Assembly (NCBI GenBank): GCA_014874365.1
Contig: JACWAH010000003.1
Coordinates: 1-34,505, forward strand
From: Thermoplasmatales archaeon
GTDB taxonomy: Archaea > Thermoplasmatota > Thermoplasmata > Thermoplasmatales > Thermoplasmataceae
Direction: 5' to 3'
DNA length: 34,505 bases
Part shown: in pieces, positions 9,119 to 17,871 of the stretch
Layout: each line of letters begins with the position of its first letter
How positions within the stretch are numbered: position 1 is the stretch's first letter
The notes under the pieces: generated by a model
Databases searched by the model: none
What the model saw: only the letters and a program-made list of their open reading frames with translations
Told to the model about the DNA's origin: nothing
Translations under genes and position numbers: made by a program

Positions 9119-9858
9119 TCAATCACTGTTCCCTTAAATTCCTGGCTCTCCGTTTTTCTCATTCTTTCCGGGAATTTCCCGTTGATCAGGTAAACCTTGT
9201 TTGAATATCTTTTCACTTCAAGCAGGGTATCCAGCTTCAATTTCATCCCGCCGGTTGCATCTTTTCCCTTTGCTTTTATCCCTTCTGAGTGCTTCACTCT
9301 TGGTAATAGCTTTGCATCAGGATTTTCTTTAGGATCATCGGTGAATATCCCGTCCACATCGCTAAGGAAAACAACAATCGATGGCCTTAGCAATTTAGAA
9401 AGGTCCAGCATGATCTTGTCGCCGGAATATATCAGCACCTTGTTCCCACTAATGTAGGTATCACCAAACAACAAAGGAACCAGGCCTTTTTTCATATAGG
9501 CGACAGGATCTTTGCAATCCAGGGTGCCTTCTTTCATGAGGGAGGACGTCGAAAATATGTATGGTTTGGCATCCATTGAAAGGAGCAATCCTGCCACGCG
9601 GTTCGAGAGATCAATCATGTCGTTGTGAACGAGGGAGGCCCCGTAAAGCCGGTCAGGTGTAATTTCTCCCGGTATACCGTATTCGAGCGCTTTTACATGA
9701 CCGAAAGAACCGCCTCCATGGACGATAATCTTCTCTCCTTCAAATTTCAAGATTTCATTGACTATCCTGGAAGCTACCTTTTCACGGAAGTATCTGTAGC
9801 TGTTCTTCCTGGTAATGATGCTTCCTCCTATCTTGAAGAGGCTTACTGGTTTCTCCAT
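9115..9858 (-). CDS. Isopentenyl phosphate kinase
   Basis: 247 residues of the amino-acid-kinase fold. It phosphorylates isopentenyl phosphate to isopentenyl diphosphate, the kinase step of the archaeal mevalonate variants (in Thermoplasmatales the route via mevalonate 3,5-bisphosphate). Signature residues: FKIGGSIIT with Lys9; IIVHGGGSFGH (about 44-54) whose His and Gly loop bind the substrate phosphate; LSDVDGIFTDDP and GKDATGGMKLKL for nucleotide and Mg. Operon position directly before the IDI-2 gene supports the assignment over other kinases of this fold. It overlaps the upstream membrane-protein gene by one base (TAATG arrangement). Confidence 0.95.
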   Translation of the reverse strand: MEKPVSLFKIGGSIITRKNSYRYFREKVASRIVNEILKFEGEKIIVHGGGSFGHVKALEYGIPGEITPDRLYGASLVHNDMIDLSNRVAGLLLSMDAKPYIFSTSSLMKEGTLDCKDPVAYMKKGLVPLLFGDTYISGNKVLIYSGDKIMLDLSKLLRPSIVVFLSDVDGIFTDDPKENPDAKLLPRVKHSEGIKAKGKDATGGMKLKLDTLLEVKRYSNKVYLINGKFPERMRKTESQEFKGTVIE

Positions 9859-10259
9859 TACCGGGGTATGCCCCCAAAAGAGGTAAGGCTGCTTAACCCT
9901 ATTGCCAGCCCAACCAGCGCAAAGACTACGGAGATCACTATTATGAAAATAATGGCGATGATTGCCATTACGAATGCGTTGATCCAGTCAATATCGTACA
10001 TGACCCTGAGCACAGCGAGGATTCCGATAAACCCGATGATAAGCCCAAGAATTCCAAGGATCAGACCAAATAGACCCGACAGAACCAGGAACGCAACAAT
10101 TGCAAGAAAAGTGGTTACGATTGCCCGTCCTAACGATGCTTTCCTCCTGGATACCATAATTCTCGAGGCCACATAGATAGGGATCGAGATTATGATCCAC
10201 AAAACAAAAAATAACAGTATGAACCAACCAAGGGTTGCCAGTGTAGGTAAGGTGTACAC
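9858..10259 (-). CDS. Small four-helix membrane protein, first gene of isoprenoid operon
   Basis: 133 residues, nearly all hydrophobic: about four transmembrane segments (roughly 8-30, 45-68, 68-88, 92-118) with one basic loop (SRRKASLGR). I do not recognise a family with a known activity. The start is GTG at 10259; a TATA-like TTATAAAT at about 10278-10285 lies about 20-25 bp upstream, so the operon mRNA is probably leaderless. The gene runs without a gap into the isopentenyl phosphate kinase gene, so a link with lipid synthesis or membrane homeostasis is possible but is inference from context only. Confidence 0.75.
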   Translation of the reverse strand: MYTLPTLATLGWFILLFFVLWIIISIPIYVASRIMVSRRKASLGRAIVTTFLAIVAFLVLSGLFGLILGILGLIIGFIGILAVLRVMYDIDWINAFVMAIIAIIFIIVISVVFALVGLAIGLSSLTSFGGIPR

Positions 10260-10353
10260 AGTGGATAAGTATGTACTTATAAATAATACATGTGAACGGA
10301 TATGTTATCTAAGGCGTGCAGCCATCGTTTTCGATCAACCTTCCGCCTGATAT

Positions 10354-10824
10354 CTATTTGCCCTGGGAGTGCTCCAGCTTTCCGCCTTCTTCAAGTTTCC
10401 ATTTGCAGTATTCGTAAAGTGCATCGTATAGGGGGAACTGAAGTTTCATGTTTTCATGGTCGTCCTTTGCGATTCTCCTGAAGCCCAACGCCGCCGCTTC
10501 CAGTCCTGCTCCTTCCGGCTTTGCATCTGGCGGTTCTGCATCCGCAGATCTGACTATTTTCGCCAGTTCAAGGAGAGCCTTATCTTTCAGGGCATATTTC
10601 CTGATGACTGCATCGAAGCTGACGTACTCATATCCGTTTTCCTCAAAGTGCATAAGTTCTGCGCCTGGCGTGTCGAATGGGGTCGCATTGTTTTCGCTCG
10701 CAAATTTCATTACCTGATCAGATGGGACGAAATGGAATTCCGCTTTCTTGTCGACGAACCTGCTGATTACCCAGGGACAGGCGATCCTGTCCACTTTAGC
10801 TTTTTCTCTTGTTACCCACTTCAT
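10354..10824 (-). CDS. ChrB C-terminal domain protein (chromate-resistance-like)
   Basis: 156 residues. The opening KWVTREKAKVDRIACPWVISRFVD is the characteristic start of the ChrB C-terminal domain (Chrome_Resist family), and HENMKLQFPLYDALYEYCKW closes it. In bacterial ChrB this domain follows a regulatory N-domain that is absent here, and no chromate transporter (ChrA) is nearby. Stand-alone versions are widespread and their biochemical role is unclear; a metal or oxyanion link is inference from the family name. Likely monocistronic, with an A/T-rich TATA-like AATAATTTATTC (minus strand) at about 10841-10852. Confidence 0.85.
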   Translation of the reverse strand: MKWVTREKAKVDRIACPWVISRFVDKKAEFHFVPSDQVMKFASENNATPFDTPGAELMHFEENGYEYVSFDAVIRKYALKDKALLELAKIVRSADAEPPDAKPEGAGLEAAALGFRRIAKDDHENMKLQFPLYDALYEYCKWKLEEGGKLEHSQGK

Positions 10825-10881
10825 GGCAAACTGATGCCGGACGGGAATAAATTATTTTCTGATCAGACAGGATTTCCTGTT

Positions 10882-11958
10882 TCATACCTCAATCAGGAAA
10901 TCAGAAGGCTTGTGCGTTATGCGTTCGTGCCCGTCCTTCTTTACCAGGACGTCATCTTCTATCCTGACCCCTCCAAAACCGGGAATATATATTCCAGGCT
11001 CGTCGGTAATGACCATGTTTTCCCTGAGTACCATGTCTTTGGTGCTGAGAGCGTTGTGATCGTGGACCTCGAGACCGATTCCATGGCCCAGTCCATGCAT
11101 CATTTTGCCTTTGTATTTTGTTGCATCGATGATGTCCAGAGCTTTTTGATTGACGGCTTTTCCATTAACACCTGCTCTGATCATTTCCATGGCCCTGGAT
11201 TGTGCTTCATGGACTGTATTGTAAATTTCCTTCTGTTCCTCTGTAGCCTTTCCAAAAACAACGGTTCTGGTAGTATCTGCGCAGTACCTCTTGTATTGTG
11301 CTCCATAGTCAGTGAGAACAAAGTCTCCTTTTTTCAGTTTCCTGTTTCCCGGAGAGTAATGGGGAATTGCAGAATTTTCTCCAAATCCAACTATTGAGCC
11401 GAAAGCCGGTCCTGAAGCTCCGTTGGACATCATTTTCCATACCAGAAGAGCAGCAACCTCTGTTTCTTTCATTCCCTCCTTGAGTTCGTTCAGGACCGAT
11501 TCATAAATCTCTCCGCTGATATTGGCTGCTTCTTTCAACCTGCTTATCTCATCCGCAGATTTCTGCATCCTGGCGTTCTGGATGCTTTCGGAAACATCCC
11601 TGAATTTTAATTTCCCATTCTCTTCTTTAATTTTGTCAAACATGTTCACTGTCAGCGAAGACAGATTCACACCAACTTCCTTCTCCGATGCAAGCTCTCT
11701 GGAGATGTTGTCTTTCATCTGCGCGAGGCTGGTGGCGCTGACTATCTCGTGCCCTGACTGTTTGGCGATCTCTTCTTCGAGCGGGAAGACAAACATTTTC
11801 AGAGAGTCTCTTGTAGCGACAATGGAGGACCCCTCGAATAACCCCGCCTCCACTCCGGAGAGGTAGAAAAAAGTCTTGTCAATTGCATTCTCGCCGCCGT
11901 TGCTTATAAGAATCTTATTTATGCCTTCATGTCCCTTAAAAATGTCCTTCAAAGCCAT
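10882..11958 (-). CDS. pepQ: M24 Xaa-Pro dipeptidase/aminopeptidase
   Basis: 358 residues, the standard two-domain creatinase/prolidase size. The C-terminal pita-bread domain shows the dinuclear metal ligands: Asp in LTDYGAQYKRYCADTTRT (two Asp), His in MMHGLGHGIGLEVHD, Glu in TDEPGIYIPGFGG and Glu in VRIEDDVLV. The N-terminal part (1-125) is the creatinase N-domain. The enzyme cleaves X-Pro bonds; dipeptidase versus aminopeptidase cannot be decided from sequence alone. A TATA-like CTATATAT at 11978-11986 precedes the start by about 25 bp, indicating a near-leaderless transcript. Confidence 0.93.
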   Translation of the reverse strand: MALKDIFKGHEGINKILISNGGENAIDKTFFYLSGVEAGLFEGSSIVATRDSLKMFVFPLEEEIAKQSGHEIVSATSLAQMKDNISRELASEKEVGVNLSSLTVNMFDKIKEENGKLKFRDVSESIQNARMQKSADEISRLKEAANISGEIYESVLNELKEGMKETEVAALLVWKMMSNGASGPAFGSIVGFGENSAIPHYSPGNRKLKKGDFVLTDYGAQYKRYCADTTRTVVFGKATEEQKEIYNTVHEAQSRAMEMIRAGVNGKAVNQKALDIIDATKYKGKMMHGLGHGIGLEVHDHNALSTKDMVLRENMVITDEPGIYIPGFGGVRIEDDVLVKKDGHERITHKPSDFLIEV

Positions 11959-11985
11959 AGAAGAAGAGTTTAAGCGGCTATATAT

Positions 11986-12507
11986 GATCTGTGGGTTGGA
12001 AGGCGTTTTTTAAGATAAGATTCAGGAGACCCAACTTTTATCAACACTGAAAGTAACTATTACGGGACAGGGAAAAGGAACGATGTTTAGAGTTGTTAGG
12101 TCTGTGAGGTGTATTTTCTTCGGCCTGTAACCCAGGGTCGTGTTACTGGGGAAAGTTCGTGGAAAAATTGTTGATCGTTATTCCTCTTCCAGTCTACCCC
12201 ATGGTTTTTGGTTCTTTTCATGAATCGTATATTTCAACCGCCGACTGTAACCCCTCCTCCCCCCTGCTAATTGCGTAAAAGACAAACTTTTCTTTCTGTT
12301 TTTTCCATATACCTTTATTTAATTCCGAGCAAAGGTAGGAGCGGAGCAGCAGTTTTGAATTGTTACCATGAGAGTATCGTTGCGGTTATATAGTATAAAA
12401 AAATTATAGCTAAGTGACAGAGGAATGCAAAGATTACCACTAATTAAGTGTTATAAGGTGAGCCTTCGCTCCTCAAGCCCAAAGTTCCGGGAAGGGGTGA
12501 ATTGAAC
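11986..12507. other. Gene-free interval with promoters
   Basis: About 520 bp with no supportable gene. It contains the far upstream part of the pepQ promoter and, on the plus strand, A/T-rich TATA-like blocks (GTATAAAAAAATTATAG near 12398-12412 and GTGTTATAAGG near 12447-12457) ahead of the CtaA-like gene. A CCCAG/CTGGG hairpin lies near 12130-12154. No tRNA arms or other RNA signature could be recognised. Confidence 0.5.
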
Positions 12508-12894
12508 TTGGATCGAATCTCGTTGCTTTACGGTCTTACAGCGGTTGTTTTGCTTGTCCAGTTACTACTTGGAGGGCTTGTGACATTCAATTTTATCGGT
12601 GTCCTGTCTCACATTATTGTTGGCTTTATCCTTTTCGCACTCGTTATAATAACGTTGATTTTCACGTTCATCTCCAAACCAGCGTTCAGACCGATCCAGA
12701 GGATGACAATTGTACTGTTTGCCCTGGTGGTAATCCAGATCTTATTGGGGTTCTATACGCTGGACTCTGGAAGCCAGGCAGTCGCCTGGGTACACTTTGT
12801 TAACGCGCTGGCCATTTACGGGCTGGTTATCTCGGGAACATTCATGACGCGGATGATGGGGAAGATGAAAGGCCCCCATCAGGAAGCTACTTGA
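12508..12894 (+). CDS. COX15/CtaA-like four-helix membrane protein (half-size)
   Basis: About 128 residues with four transmembrane helices. The pattern VQLLLGGLVTF then LSHIIVGFILFALVII, RPIQRMTIVLFALVVIQILLGF and VAWVHFVNALA resembles one half of heme A synthase: a Gly-rich first helix and a His at the start of the second and of the fourth helix (H37 and H98 counting from the TTG at 12502). Heme A synthases have eight helices made of two such bundles, but half-size archaeal forms are known, so this could be a heme-binding homodimer. The GGGGTGA ribosome site at 12494-12500 sits one base before TTG 12502 and seven before TTG 12508; I prefer the latter. Function is a family-level guess. Confidence 0.6.
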   Translation: MDRISLLYGLTAVVLLVQLLLGGLVTFNFIGVLSHIIVGFILFALVIITLIFTFISKPAFRPIQRMTIVLFALVVIQILLGFYTLDSGSQAVAWVHFVNALAIYGLVISGTFMTRMMGKMKGPHQEAT

Positions 12895-12906
12895 GCAAAC
12901 GGCGTA

Positions 12907-12940
12907 GGGTGACCGGGTTTAAGGACTGGTCCCGTTACCC
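12907..12940 (+). terminator. Hairpin after CtaA-like gene
   Basis: GGGTGACCGGG (12907-12917) pairs with CCCGTTACCC (12931-12940) with one bulge and one G-T pair. A T-run (CTATTTTTTTGG) follows about 30 bp downstream. Plausible transcription end for the upstream gene, but archaeal termination depends mainly on T-runs, so confidence is modest. Confidence 0.35.
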
Positions 12941-12987
12941 ATCCTTTACCGTGGCTATTATGAAGACTATTTTTTTGGTTTGCTAGA

Positions 12988-13659
12988 ATGGTTATGATTT
13001 CGGGTACAGTGAAAGTGGATGGCGGGGAGATATACTATGAATCCAGAGGATCTGGCATTCCGGTTGTGTTTATTCATGCCGGATATCTTGACAGCAGGAT
13101 GTGGGATGAGCAATTTGATCTTTTTTCCAGGAATTACAATGTTATCAGATATGACGTAAGGGGGTTTGGACGGTCAACCAACCCTGCAGGGCCATACTCT
13201 GATGCCGCCGACCTGAAATCACTTCTCGGTTATCTTAAGATCGAAAAGGGTATGTTAATCGGTGTCTCAAACGGTGGGAGAATATCGTTTGATTTCGCGA
13301 TCGAAAACCCGGGAAGAGTACTTGCGATGGTGCCAATTGATTATGGCATAAGCGGTTTTAAAACGGAAAGTGCAGAAGAGGAGCATATTTGGGACATGGT
13401 GTCTGCCCAGGAAGGGGATTATCAGAATTTTTTAAAGTAAGGAAATTTCAGGGAAGCTGCGTCTATCGATGTTGACCTGTGGACTCATGCAATTTCCGGG
13501 AAAACCCGGGAAAGAATCCTTGAGATAGCAACTGAAAACGCACGCAAATCCAATGAATACTCGCCTAATCTTCAAAAATCTCCAGGTCCCCCTTTCCGGA
13601 AAGGGAATAACGTGCCCACGCCCCGGCTCTGTAAGACATGCTGGAATCAAATTATTTAA
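12988..13659 (+). pseudogene. Alpha/beta hydrolase, N-terminal fragment with in-frame stop
   Basis: Residues 1-150 (to 13440) are the N-terminal two thirds of an alpha/beta hydrolase: oxyanion region PVVFIHAGYLDSRMW, then YDVRGFGRS, and the nucleophile elbow GVSNGG. The TAA at 13438-13440 is premature: the same frame stays open for 72 more codons and gives sensible family sequence (LWTHAISGKTRERILEIA, then LQKSPGPPFR). After about 13600 it degenerates and stops at 13659, before the Asp and His of the triad. A complementary C-terminal fragment sits at 21.0 kb on the other side of the hydrogenase-like operon. Confidence 0.75.
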
Positions 13660-13685
13660 TAGGGGTTTTAATATCGCGCATCGGG

Positions 13686-13729
13686 TGATGACGTCCATCC
13701 ACAACCGCTCACAAGCAGCTGATGACGTC
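13686..13729 (+). promoter_or_regulatory. Direct repeat upstream of hydrogenase-like operon
   Basis: TGATGACGTC occurs twice (13686-13695 and 13720-13729), 34 bp apart and containing palindromic GACGTC, between a TATA-like ATTATTTAATAG (13651-13662) and the operon start. A regulator site is possible; the position in the leader would suit a repressor. Based on two copies only. Confidence 0.3.
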
Positions 13730-13748
13730 TGCTGAACTTGGTGATCGA

Positions 13749-14696
13749 ATGTCGTGGTTGTGGGTAGAAACGGTGATCCAGCTGGTTGGAGTGCTGATCC
13801 TTGCTCCCCTTGTTACGGGGATAATAAACAGGGTGGAGGCTATTTTTGAGTCACGCCGGGGACCAAGTATATTTCAGCCCTATTACGATCTCGCAAAGTA
13901 CCTGAGAAAGGAAATCCTTATTCCGCCCGATTCTACGAGAATCTTCTATCTTGCACCATTCTTCGTATTCGGAACGTACCTCCTGATTTCGCTGGTGATT
14001 CCCGTGATACTTCCGTTTCCTGTGTATGTCTCTCCGACTGTGGACTTCCTAGGCGGCGGACTTCTCTTTGCATTGACTTCCATACTTCTCATACTGGGTG
14101 CCCTCAATTCCGGCAACAACATTTCCGCCATGGGTGCTAGCAGGTCAGCCACATTCTCTGCGTTCGCAGAACCGACCCTCATCATGGTATTCTTTGCGGT
14201 AGCGCTGATCTCAGGTACGAACAATCCGTACGTAACGAATTCTGTCCTTGCAACTTCCTTCAGCAGTTATCTGGGAATCTACCACCTGCTCTCAATGGCC
14301 GCATTCTTCATGCTTCTCCTGTTTGAGACTGGCCAGCTTCCGCTGGAGAGCCAGTCCAACATGGAACTAGGGATGATCGACGAAGCACGAGTATACGAGT
14401 ATTCCGGCCCTCACCTGTTCCTGACGAAATACTCCTCCATGATCAAGCTTTATCTCCTGGGTTCTGTCTTTCTCAACGTATTCGCATTTCCCTGGTTCCT
14501 CAGGACGGGCCTGCCCGGTTCCCTGGAGGATATACCAATAATGCTTGCCAAGTGGGGTATACTCATAGTAGCCCTAGTTATAGTGAACGAATCACTGGGC
14601 AAAGTCCGTCTCTTCAAGATCCAGGACTATCTGTCTGTCTCCTTCGCTCTCTCCATATTCTCCATTCTTACCTTCACGCTTGGGGGGATACAGTGA
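13749..14696 (+). CDS. HyfC/EchB/NuoH-like membrane subunit
   Basis: 315 residues with about eight transmembrane helices. This subunit couples the peripheral electron-transfer arm to the membrane arm in complex I and group 4 hydrogenases. Family features: ESRRGPSIFQPYYDLAKYLRKE near the N-terminus (the RxGPxxxQPxxDLxK block), LPLESQSNMELGMIDEARVYEYSG (acidic loop at the quinone-site or coupling entrance). The start at 13749 is favoured over ATG 13722 because GGTGATC (13740-13746), an exact match to the expected anti-Shine-Dalgarno target, is in the right register. First gene of a six-gene operon with overlapping ends; it overlaps the next gene by GTGA. Confidence 0.92.
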   Translation: MSWLWVETVIQLVGVLILAPLVTGIINRVEAIFESRRGPSIFQPYYDLAKYLRKEILIPPDSTRIFYLAPFFVFGTYLLISLVIPVILPFPVYVSPTVDFLGGGLLFALTSILLILGALNSGNNISAMGASRSATFSAFAEPTLIMVFFAVALISGTNNPYVTNSVLATSFSSYLGIYHLLSMAAFFMLLLFETGQLPLESQSNMELGMIDEARVYEYSGPHLFLTKYSSMIKLYLLGSVFLNVFAFPWFLRTGLPGSLEDIPIMLAKWGILIVALVIVNESLGKVRLFKIQDYLSVSFALSIFSILTFTLGGIQ

Positions 14697-15313
14697 TATT
14701 CAGCGAACTGGAAGGCATCATCGGGGTTCTGATGCTCGCATCCACACTTGTTGTCCAGATACGGTCATATATAAGACCAATGACAAACACCGTTGTTACG
14801 CAGTCCATTCTTCTGGCATCCATAGCGATTATAATCGGGATTAAGGAAAGTTCCATCGACCTGATAATTTTGGCAATACTCATAATAGTCCTGAGGGGCG
14901 TGCTGGTGCGTTATGTTCTAAACAGGAGACTTCCGAAAGCCAGGATGTTTGTGAGAGAATATTCACACGGGGTAACATCTGTAACGCTTGCAAGCGTTAT
15001 CGTTCTCATAGCTTCATTCCTGGTCTTCAGGTATGCATTTTACCCCAGTGTTCATGACCCGCTGGGAGCAATAGGTCTCTCCATACTCTTCCAGGGGCTC
15101 CTCCTGATCTCTACAAGGAGGAACAGTTTTGCCCAGTTCATAGGATATGTCGAGGAGGAAAACGGGATAATATTCCTGAGCCTCGCAATAATCCCGCTTC
15201 CCCTGCTCATAGAGATAAGCGTCCTGCTGGACGTTCTGGCGCTGGTAATAGCAGGGACGGTCCTGGTCACGGATAATGTGGAGCACACCAGGGTGGAGGA
15301 GTTGATGGGATGA
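14693..15313 (+). CDS. HyfE-like membrane subunit (NuoK-related)
   Basis: 206 residues, about six helices, starting at GTG 14693 inside the GTGA overlap with the previous gene and preceded by GGGGGATACA. The open frame extends further upstream but that part lies over the upstream subunit. The first half resembles NuoK (helices around LLASIAIIIGIKESSIDLIILAILIIVLRG), the second is the HyfE-type extension ending in YVEEENGIIFLSL and LLIEISVLLDVLALVIAG, typical of hydrogenase-4 HyfE rather than of true NuoK (about 100 residues). It ends in an ATGA overlap with the next gene. Confidence 0.85.
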   Translation: MIFSELEGIIGVLMLASTLVVQIRSYIRPMTNTVVTQSILLASIAIIIGIKESSIDLIILAILIIVLRGVLVRYVLNRRLPKARMFVREYSHGVTSVTLASVIVLIASFLVFRYAFYPSVHDPLGAIGLSILFQGLLLISTRRNSFAQFIGYVEEENGIIFLSLAIIPLPLLIEISVLLDVLALVIAGTVLVTDNVEHTRVEELMG

Positions 15314-16653
15314 ACTACACACTAATGATCATAATACTGGTGCCTGCCGTTCTTTCCCTTGGCTATTTTTCGCGCCACTTCAGGGAGATTACGGTGGTCT
15401 CAGGAGCTATCACAGTGTTTCTTTCACTGTATATCCTCCTGACCGACATGCGGGATTCCGGGACATTTTTTGTTGATTATCTCTCCAGATACCTCATTGC
15501 GACAATATCCTCGATATACCTTCTTTCAGTCCTGTTCGGACTCGGATATCACCACAAGATCGGGGAGTCCGTAAACATGAAGCTGCACCTTTCCCTCACA
15601 GACCTGTTTGTCTCCACAATGCTCTTCTCCGTCACGATAAACAATTTCGGACTCCTGTGGTTTGGAATCGAGGCAACGACAGTTTCCAGTGCGCTCCTTC
15701 TTGTAATTGAGAAAGAACCGCTGAAGATCGAGGCGGCGTGGAGATATGTGATCATCGTCTCTGCAGGCCTGACCATAAGCCTTGTCTCAGTGGTAACAAT
15801 GTACTATGCCTTCGGGACCCTCACCATAAGCAGGATCATTTCATCCGGAGGTGCTCTTTCGGAACTCACAGAAATAGCTGCAGGTGCCGCTCTGGTGGGA
15901 TATGGCACCAAGGTCGGGCTGTTCCCGATGCATGCATGGCTTCCCGATGCTCACAGCGAAGCCCCATCCGAGGTTAGTGCCATGTTTTCCGGGGTATTGC
16001 TGCCCGTCGCTTTATATGCCCTCTACAGGGTTTATGAGGCAACCGCAGATCCAAGGATAACAACTCTCTACATGGTCGTCGCACTTATCACCATGGTATT
16101 CGCGGCACTGATCCTTCCGTCACAGAGGTTCTACAAGAGGATGTTTGCCTACTCCACCATGGAGAACATGGCAATGATACTTATCGGCCTCCTTGCCGGA
16201 GGAATAGGGGTTACCGGTGCAATCATCCTCATGGTGTCGCATGCCTTTGGAAAAGGAGGTGCCTTCTATTCTTCAGGCAACGTGCTTGAAACGTACGGCA
16301 CAAAGGCCATCTCCGGGATCAGCGGCATGAGGGAGAGGATGCCGTTCACATCGGTATCTCTTATACTGTCGTCCCTTGCAGTGACCGGCGCACCACCATT
16401 CGGGACATTCCTGGGGGAATTCCTGATACTTGCGGCACTGTACGCATCGGGATACGCTATCCCCTTTGTCCTGGCACTGGTGTCGCTTTTCATAGCCTTC
16501 GCAAGCATTAACTTCCACGTATCAAGAATGGTATTCTTCGGGAGATCCGAAAAGAGGAGTGAACCCTCGATCCTGCAGCGTTCTGTGGCAATTTTCTCGG
16601 CCGTTGTTCCTCTGATCATACCGGTGATATTCGTAATGGGGGGTGTAATCTGA
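15310..16653 (+). CDS. HyfF/NuoN-like antiporter-type proton channel subunit
   Basis: 447 residues with about 13-14 helices. It belongs to the Mrp antiporter-like family that forms proton channels in complex I and group 4 hydrogenases. Key residues expected in these channels are present: a Glu in WFGIEATTVSSALLL, and Lys in GTKVGLFPMHAWLPDAHSEA, which also carries the diagnostic HxWLPDAH. It starts in the ATGA overlap with the HyfE-like gene and is directly abutted by the large-subunit gene (TGA then ATG). One of two such channel proteins in the operon. Confidence 0.92.
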   Translation: MNYTLMIIILVPAVLSLGYFSRHFREITVVSGAITVFLSLYILLTDMRDSGTFFVDYLSRYLIATISSIYLLSVLFGLGYHHKIGESVNMKLHLSLTDLFVSTMLFSVTINNFGLLWFGIEATTVSSALLLVIEKEPLKIEAAWRYVIIVSAGLTISLVSVVTMYYAFGTLTISRIISSGGALSELTEIAAGAALVGYGTKVGLFPMHAWLPDAHSEAPSEVSAMFSGVLLPVALYALYRVYEATADPRITTLYMVVALITMVFAALILPSQRFYKRMFAYSTMENMAMILIGLLAGGIGVTGAIILMVSHAFGKGGAFYSSGNVLETYGTKAISGISGMRERMPFTSVSLILSSLAVTGAPPFGTFLGEFLILAALYASGYAIPFVLALVSLFIAFASINFHVSRMVFFGRSEKRSEPSILQRSVAIFSAVVPLIIPVIFVMGGVI

Positions 16654-17871
16654 ATGAACCCTGGAGACCAGATAACTGGCCGAATGAGATCGGGAGAGAA
16701 GCAGTTTGTATTGAGAGGCTACGGGAACCCGTTATGGAGTGAACTCAGGAGCGGGGAGGAAAAACGCGAAGATTTTATGATATGCGACGGCAGATATGGG
16801 GAGATATCTCAGGGATCGGATGTCTTCAACCTTGCTTATGGTCCTTCCACAGGAGGGTTGGAGGAGTCAGTCAGGTTCAACATCTACACTTACGGTGAGA
16901 GAATCCTCTCCATAGTTGCGGAGCCACACTACAAGGATCGCAGGATCGTAATGACCGGTACAGACCCGGTAACTGCACTGCTCAGGATCGAGAGGATAAA
17001 CGGGTCTTATTCTCCATTCTACTCAACACTGTTTCTCACAGCCCTTGAATCCCTCGGTGACGCTGGAAACGATCCGGATCTGGGCTACGCCAGGATCCTG
17101 ATGAACGAGACTGCTAGGATGGTCGATCACCTTCATGTCATCGGAAGACTTGCTGAAGGTGCAGCCCAGAGAGTGGCATCCCACCAGATCTTCGCACTGC
17201 GGGAAGACCTGTTGAGGATAGTGTCAGCGAGGTTCGGGCACCGGTACTTCTTCGGAGTGAACGGATACGCAGGCCTCACCAGGAAGGTTGATTTTAAGGG
17301 GATCTCCGTGGAAATTGAGAGGGTGGCCAGCCAGTTCAGGGAAATATGGCTAAAACTGGAGGAATCCAGGATTTTTGTGGACAGGATCCAGATGACGGCC
17401 ACAGTCAGGAAGCCATGGCTGCTTGGTCCTGCAGCCCGTGGAGCCGGTTACAGAACAGATTCAAGGATAAGCAGTAACGGGCTTCCATATGGGGATCTGG
17501 ATATGCAGATTCCTATCCACGAATCAGGAGATTCCCTGTCCCGGGCCCTGGTCAGGAAGGACGAAATAGCTGAGTCCGCATCCATTATAAGGGCCGTTGA
17601 AGGGCTGATCAGGCAGGTACCGGATGCCAGGGAAATTACTGAAAAGTCATTCGAGGGCGAGTATACCACCAGGACGGAGGCACCCGGCGGTGATGCGGTA
17701 ATGTGGATAGCGGTGGCAAAGTCACGAATGGAGGCCTTTTACCTGAGGCCTCCCTCTATCCAGAATCTTGCGGCATTCTGCAGCGGAATCAGCGGAAACG
17801 TACTCACGGACTTCACGTTCGGGTTTGAAAGCCTTGGAATCCATGTTTCGGAGTTGGGAGGATACCTGTGA
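16654..17871 (+). CDS. HyfG/NuoCD-like large subunit lacking Ni-ligand cysteines
   Basis: 405 residues, shorter than HyfG of E. coli-type hydrogenase-4 (about 550). It aligns with [NiFe]-hydrogenase/complex I catalytic-type large subunits (YGPSTGGLEESVRFNI; NETARMVDHLHVIGRLAE; DFKGISVEIERV; LVRKDEIAESASII). The N-terminal nickel motif RxCGxC is replaced by RINGSYS (114-120; Cys to Asn116 and Tyr119), and the C-terminal DPCxxC by ESLGIH near residues 396-401. It therefore cannot bind a Ni-Fe centre. The HRGIE block of both hydrogenases and complex I is also altered (YKDRRI). This is what defines energy-converting hydrogenase-related (Ehr) complexes, whose substrate is unknown. Confidence 0.88.
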   Translation: MNPGDQITGRMRSGEKQFVLRGYGNPLWSELRSGEEKREDFMICDGRYGEISQGSDVFNLAYGPSTGGLEESVRFNIYTYGERILSIVAEPHYKDRRIVMTGTDPVTALLRIERINGSYSPFYSTLFLTALESLGDAGNDPDLGYARILMNETARMVDHLHVIGRLAEGAAQRVASHQIFALREDLLRIVSARFGHRYFFGVNGYAGLTRKVDFKGISVEIERVASQFREIWLKLEESRIFVDRIQMTATVRKPWLLGPAARGAGYRTDSRISSNGLPYGDLDMQIPIHESGDSLSRALVRKDEIAESASIIRAVEGLIRQVPDAREITEKSFEGEYTTRTEAPGGDAVMWIAVAKSRMEAFYLRPPSIQNLAAFCSGISGNVLTDFTFGFESLGIHVSELGGYL

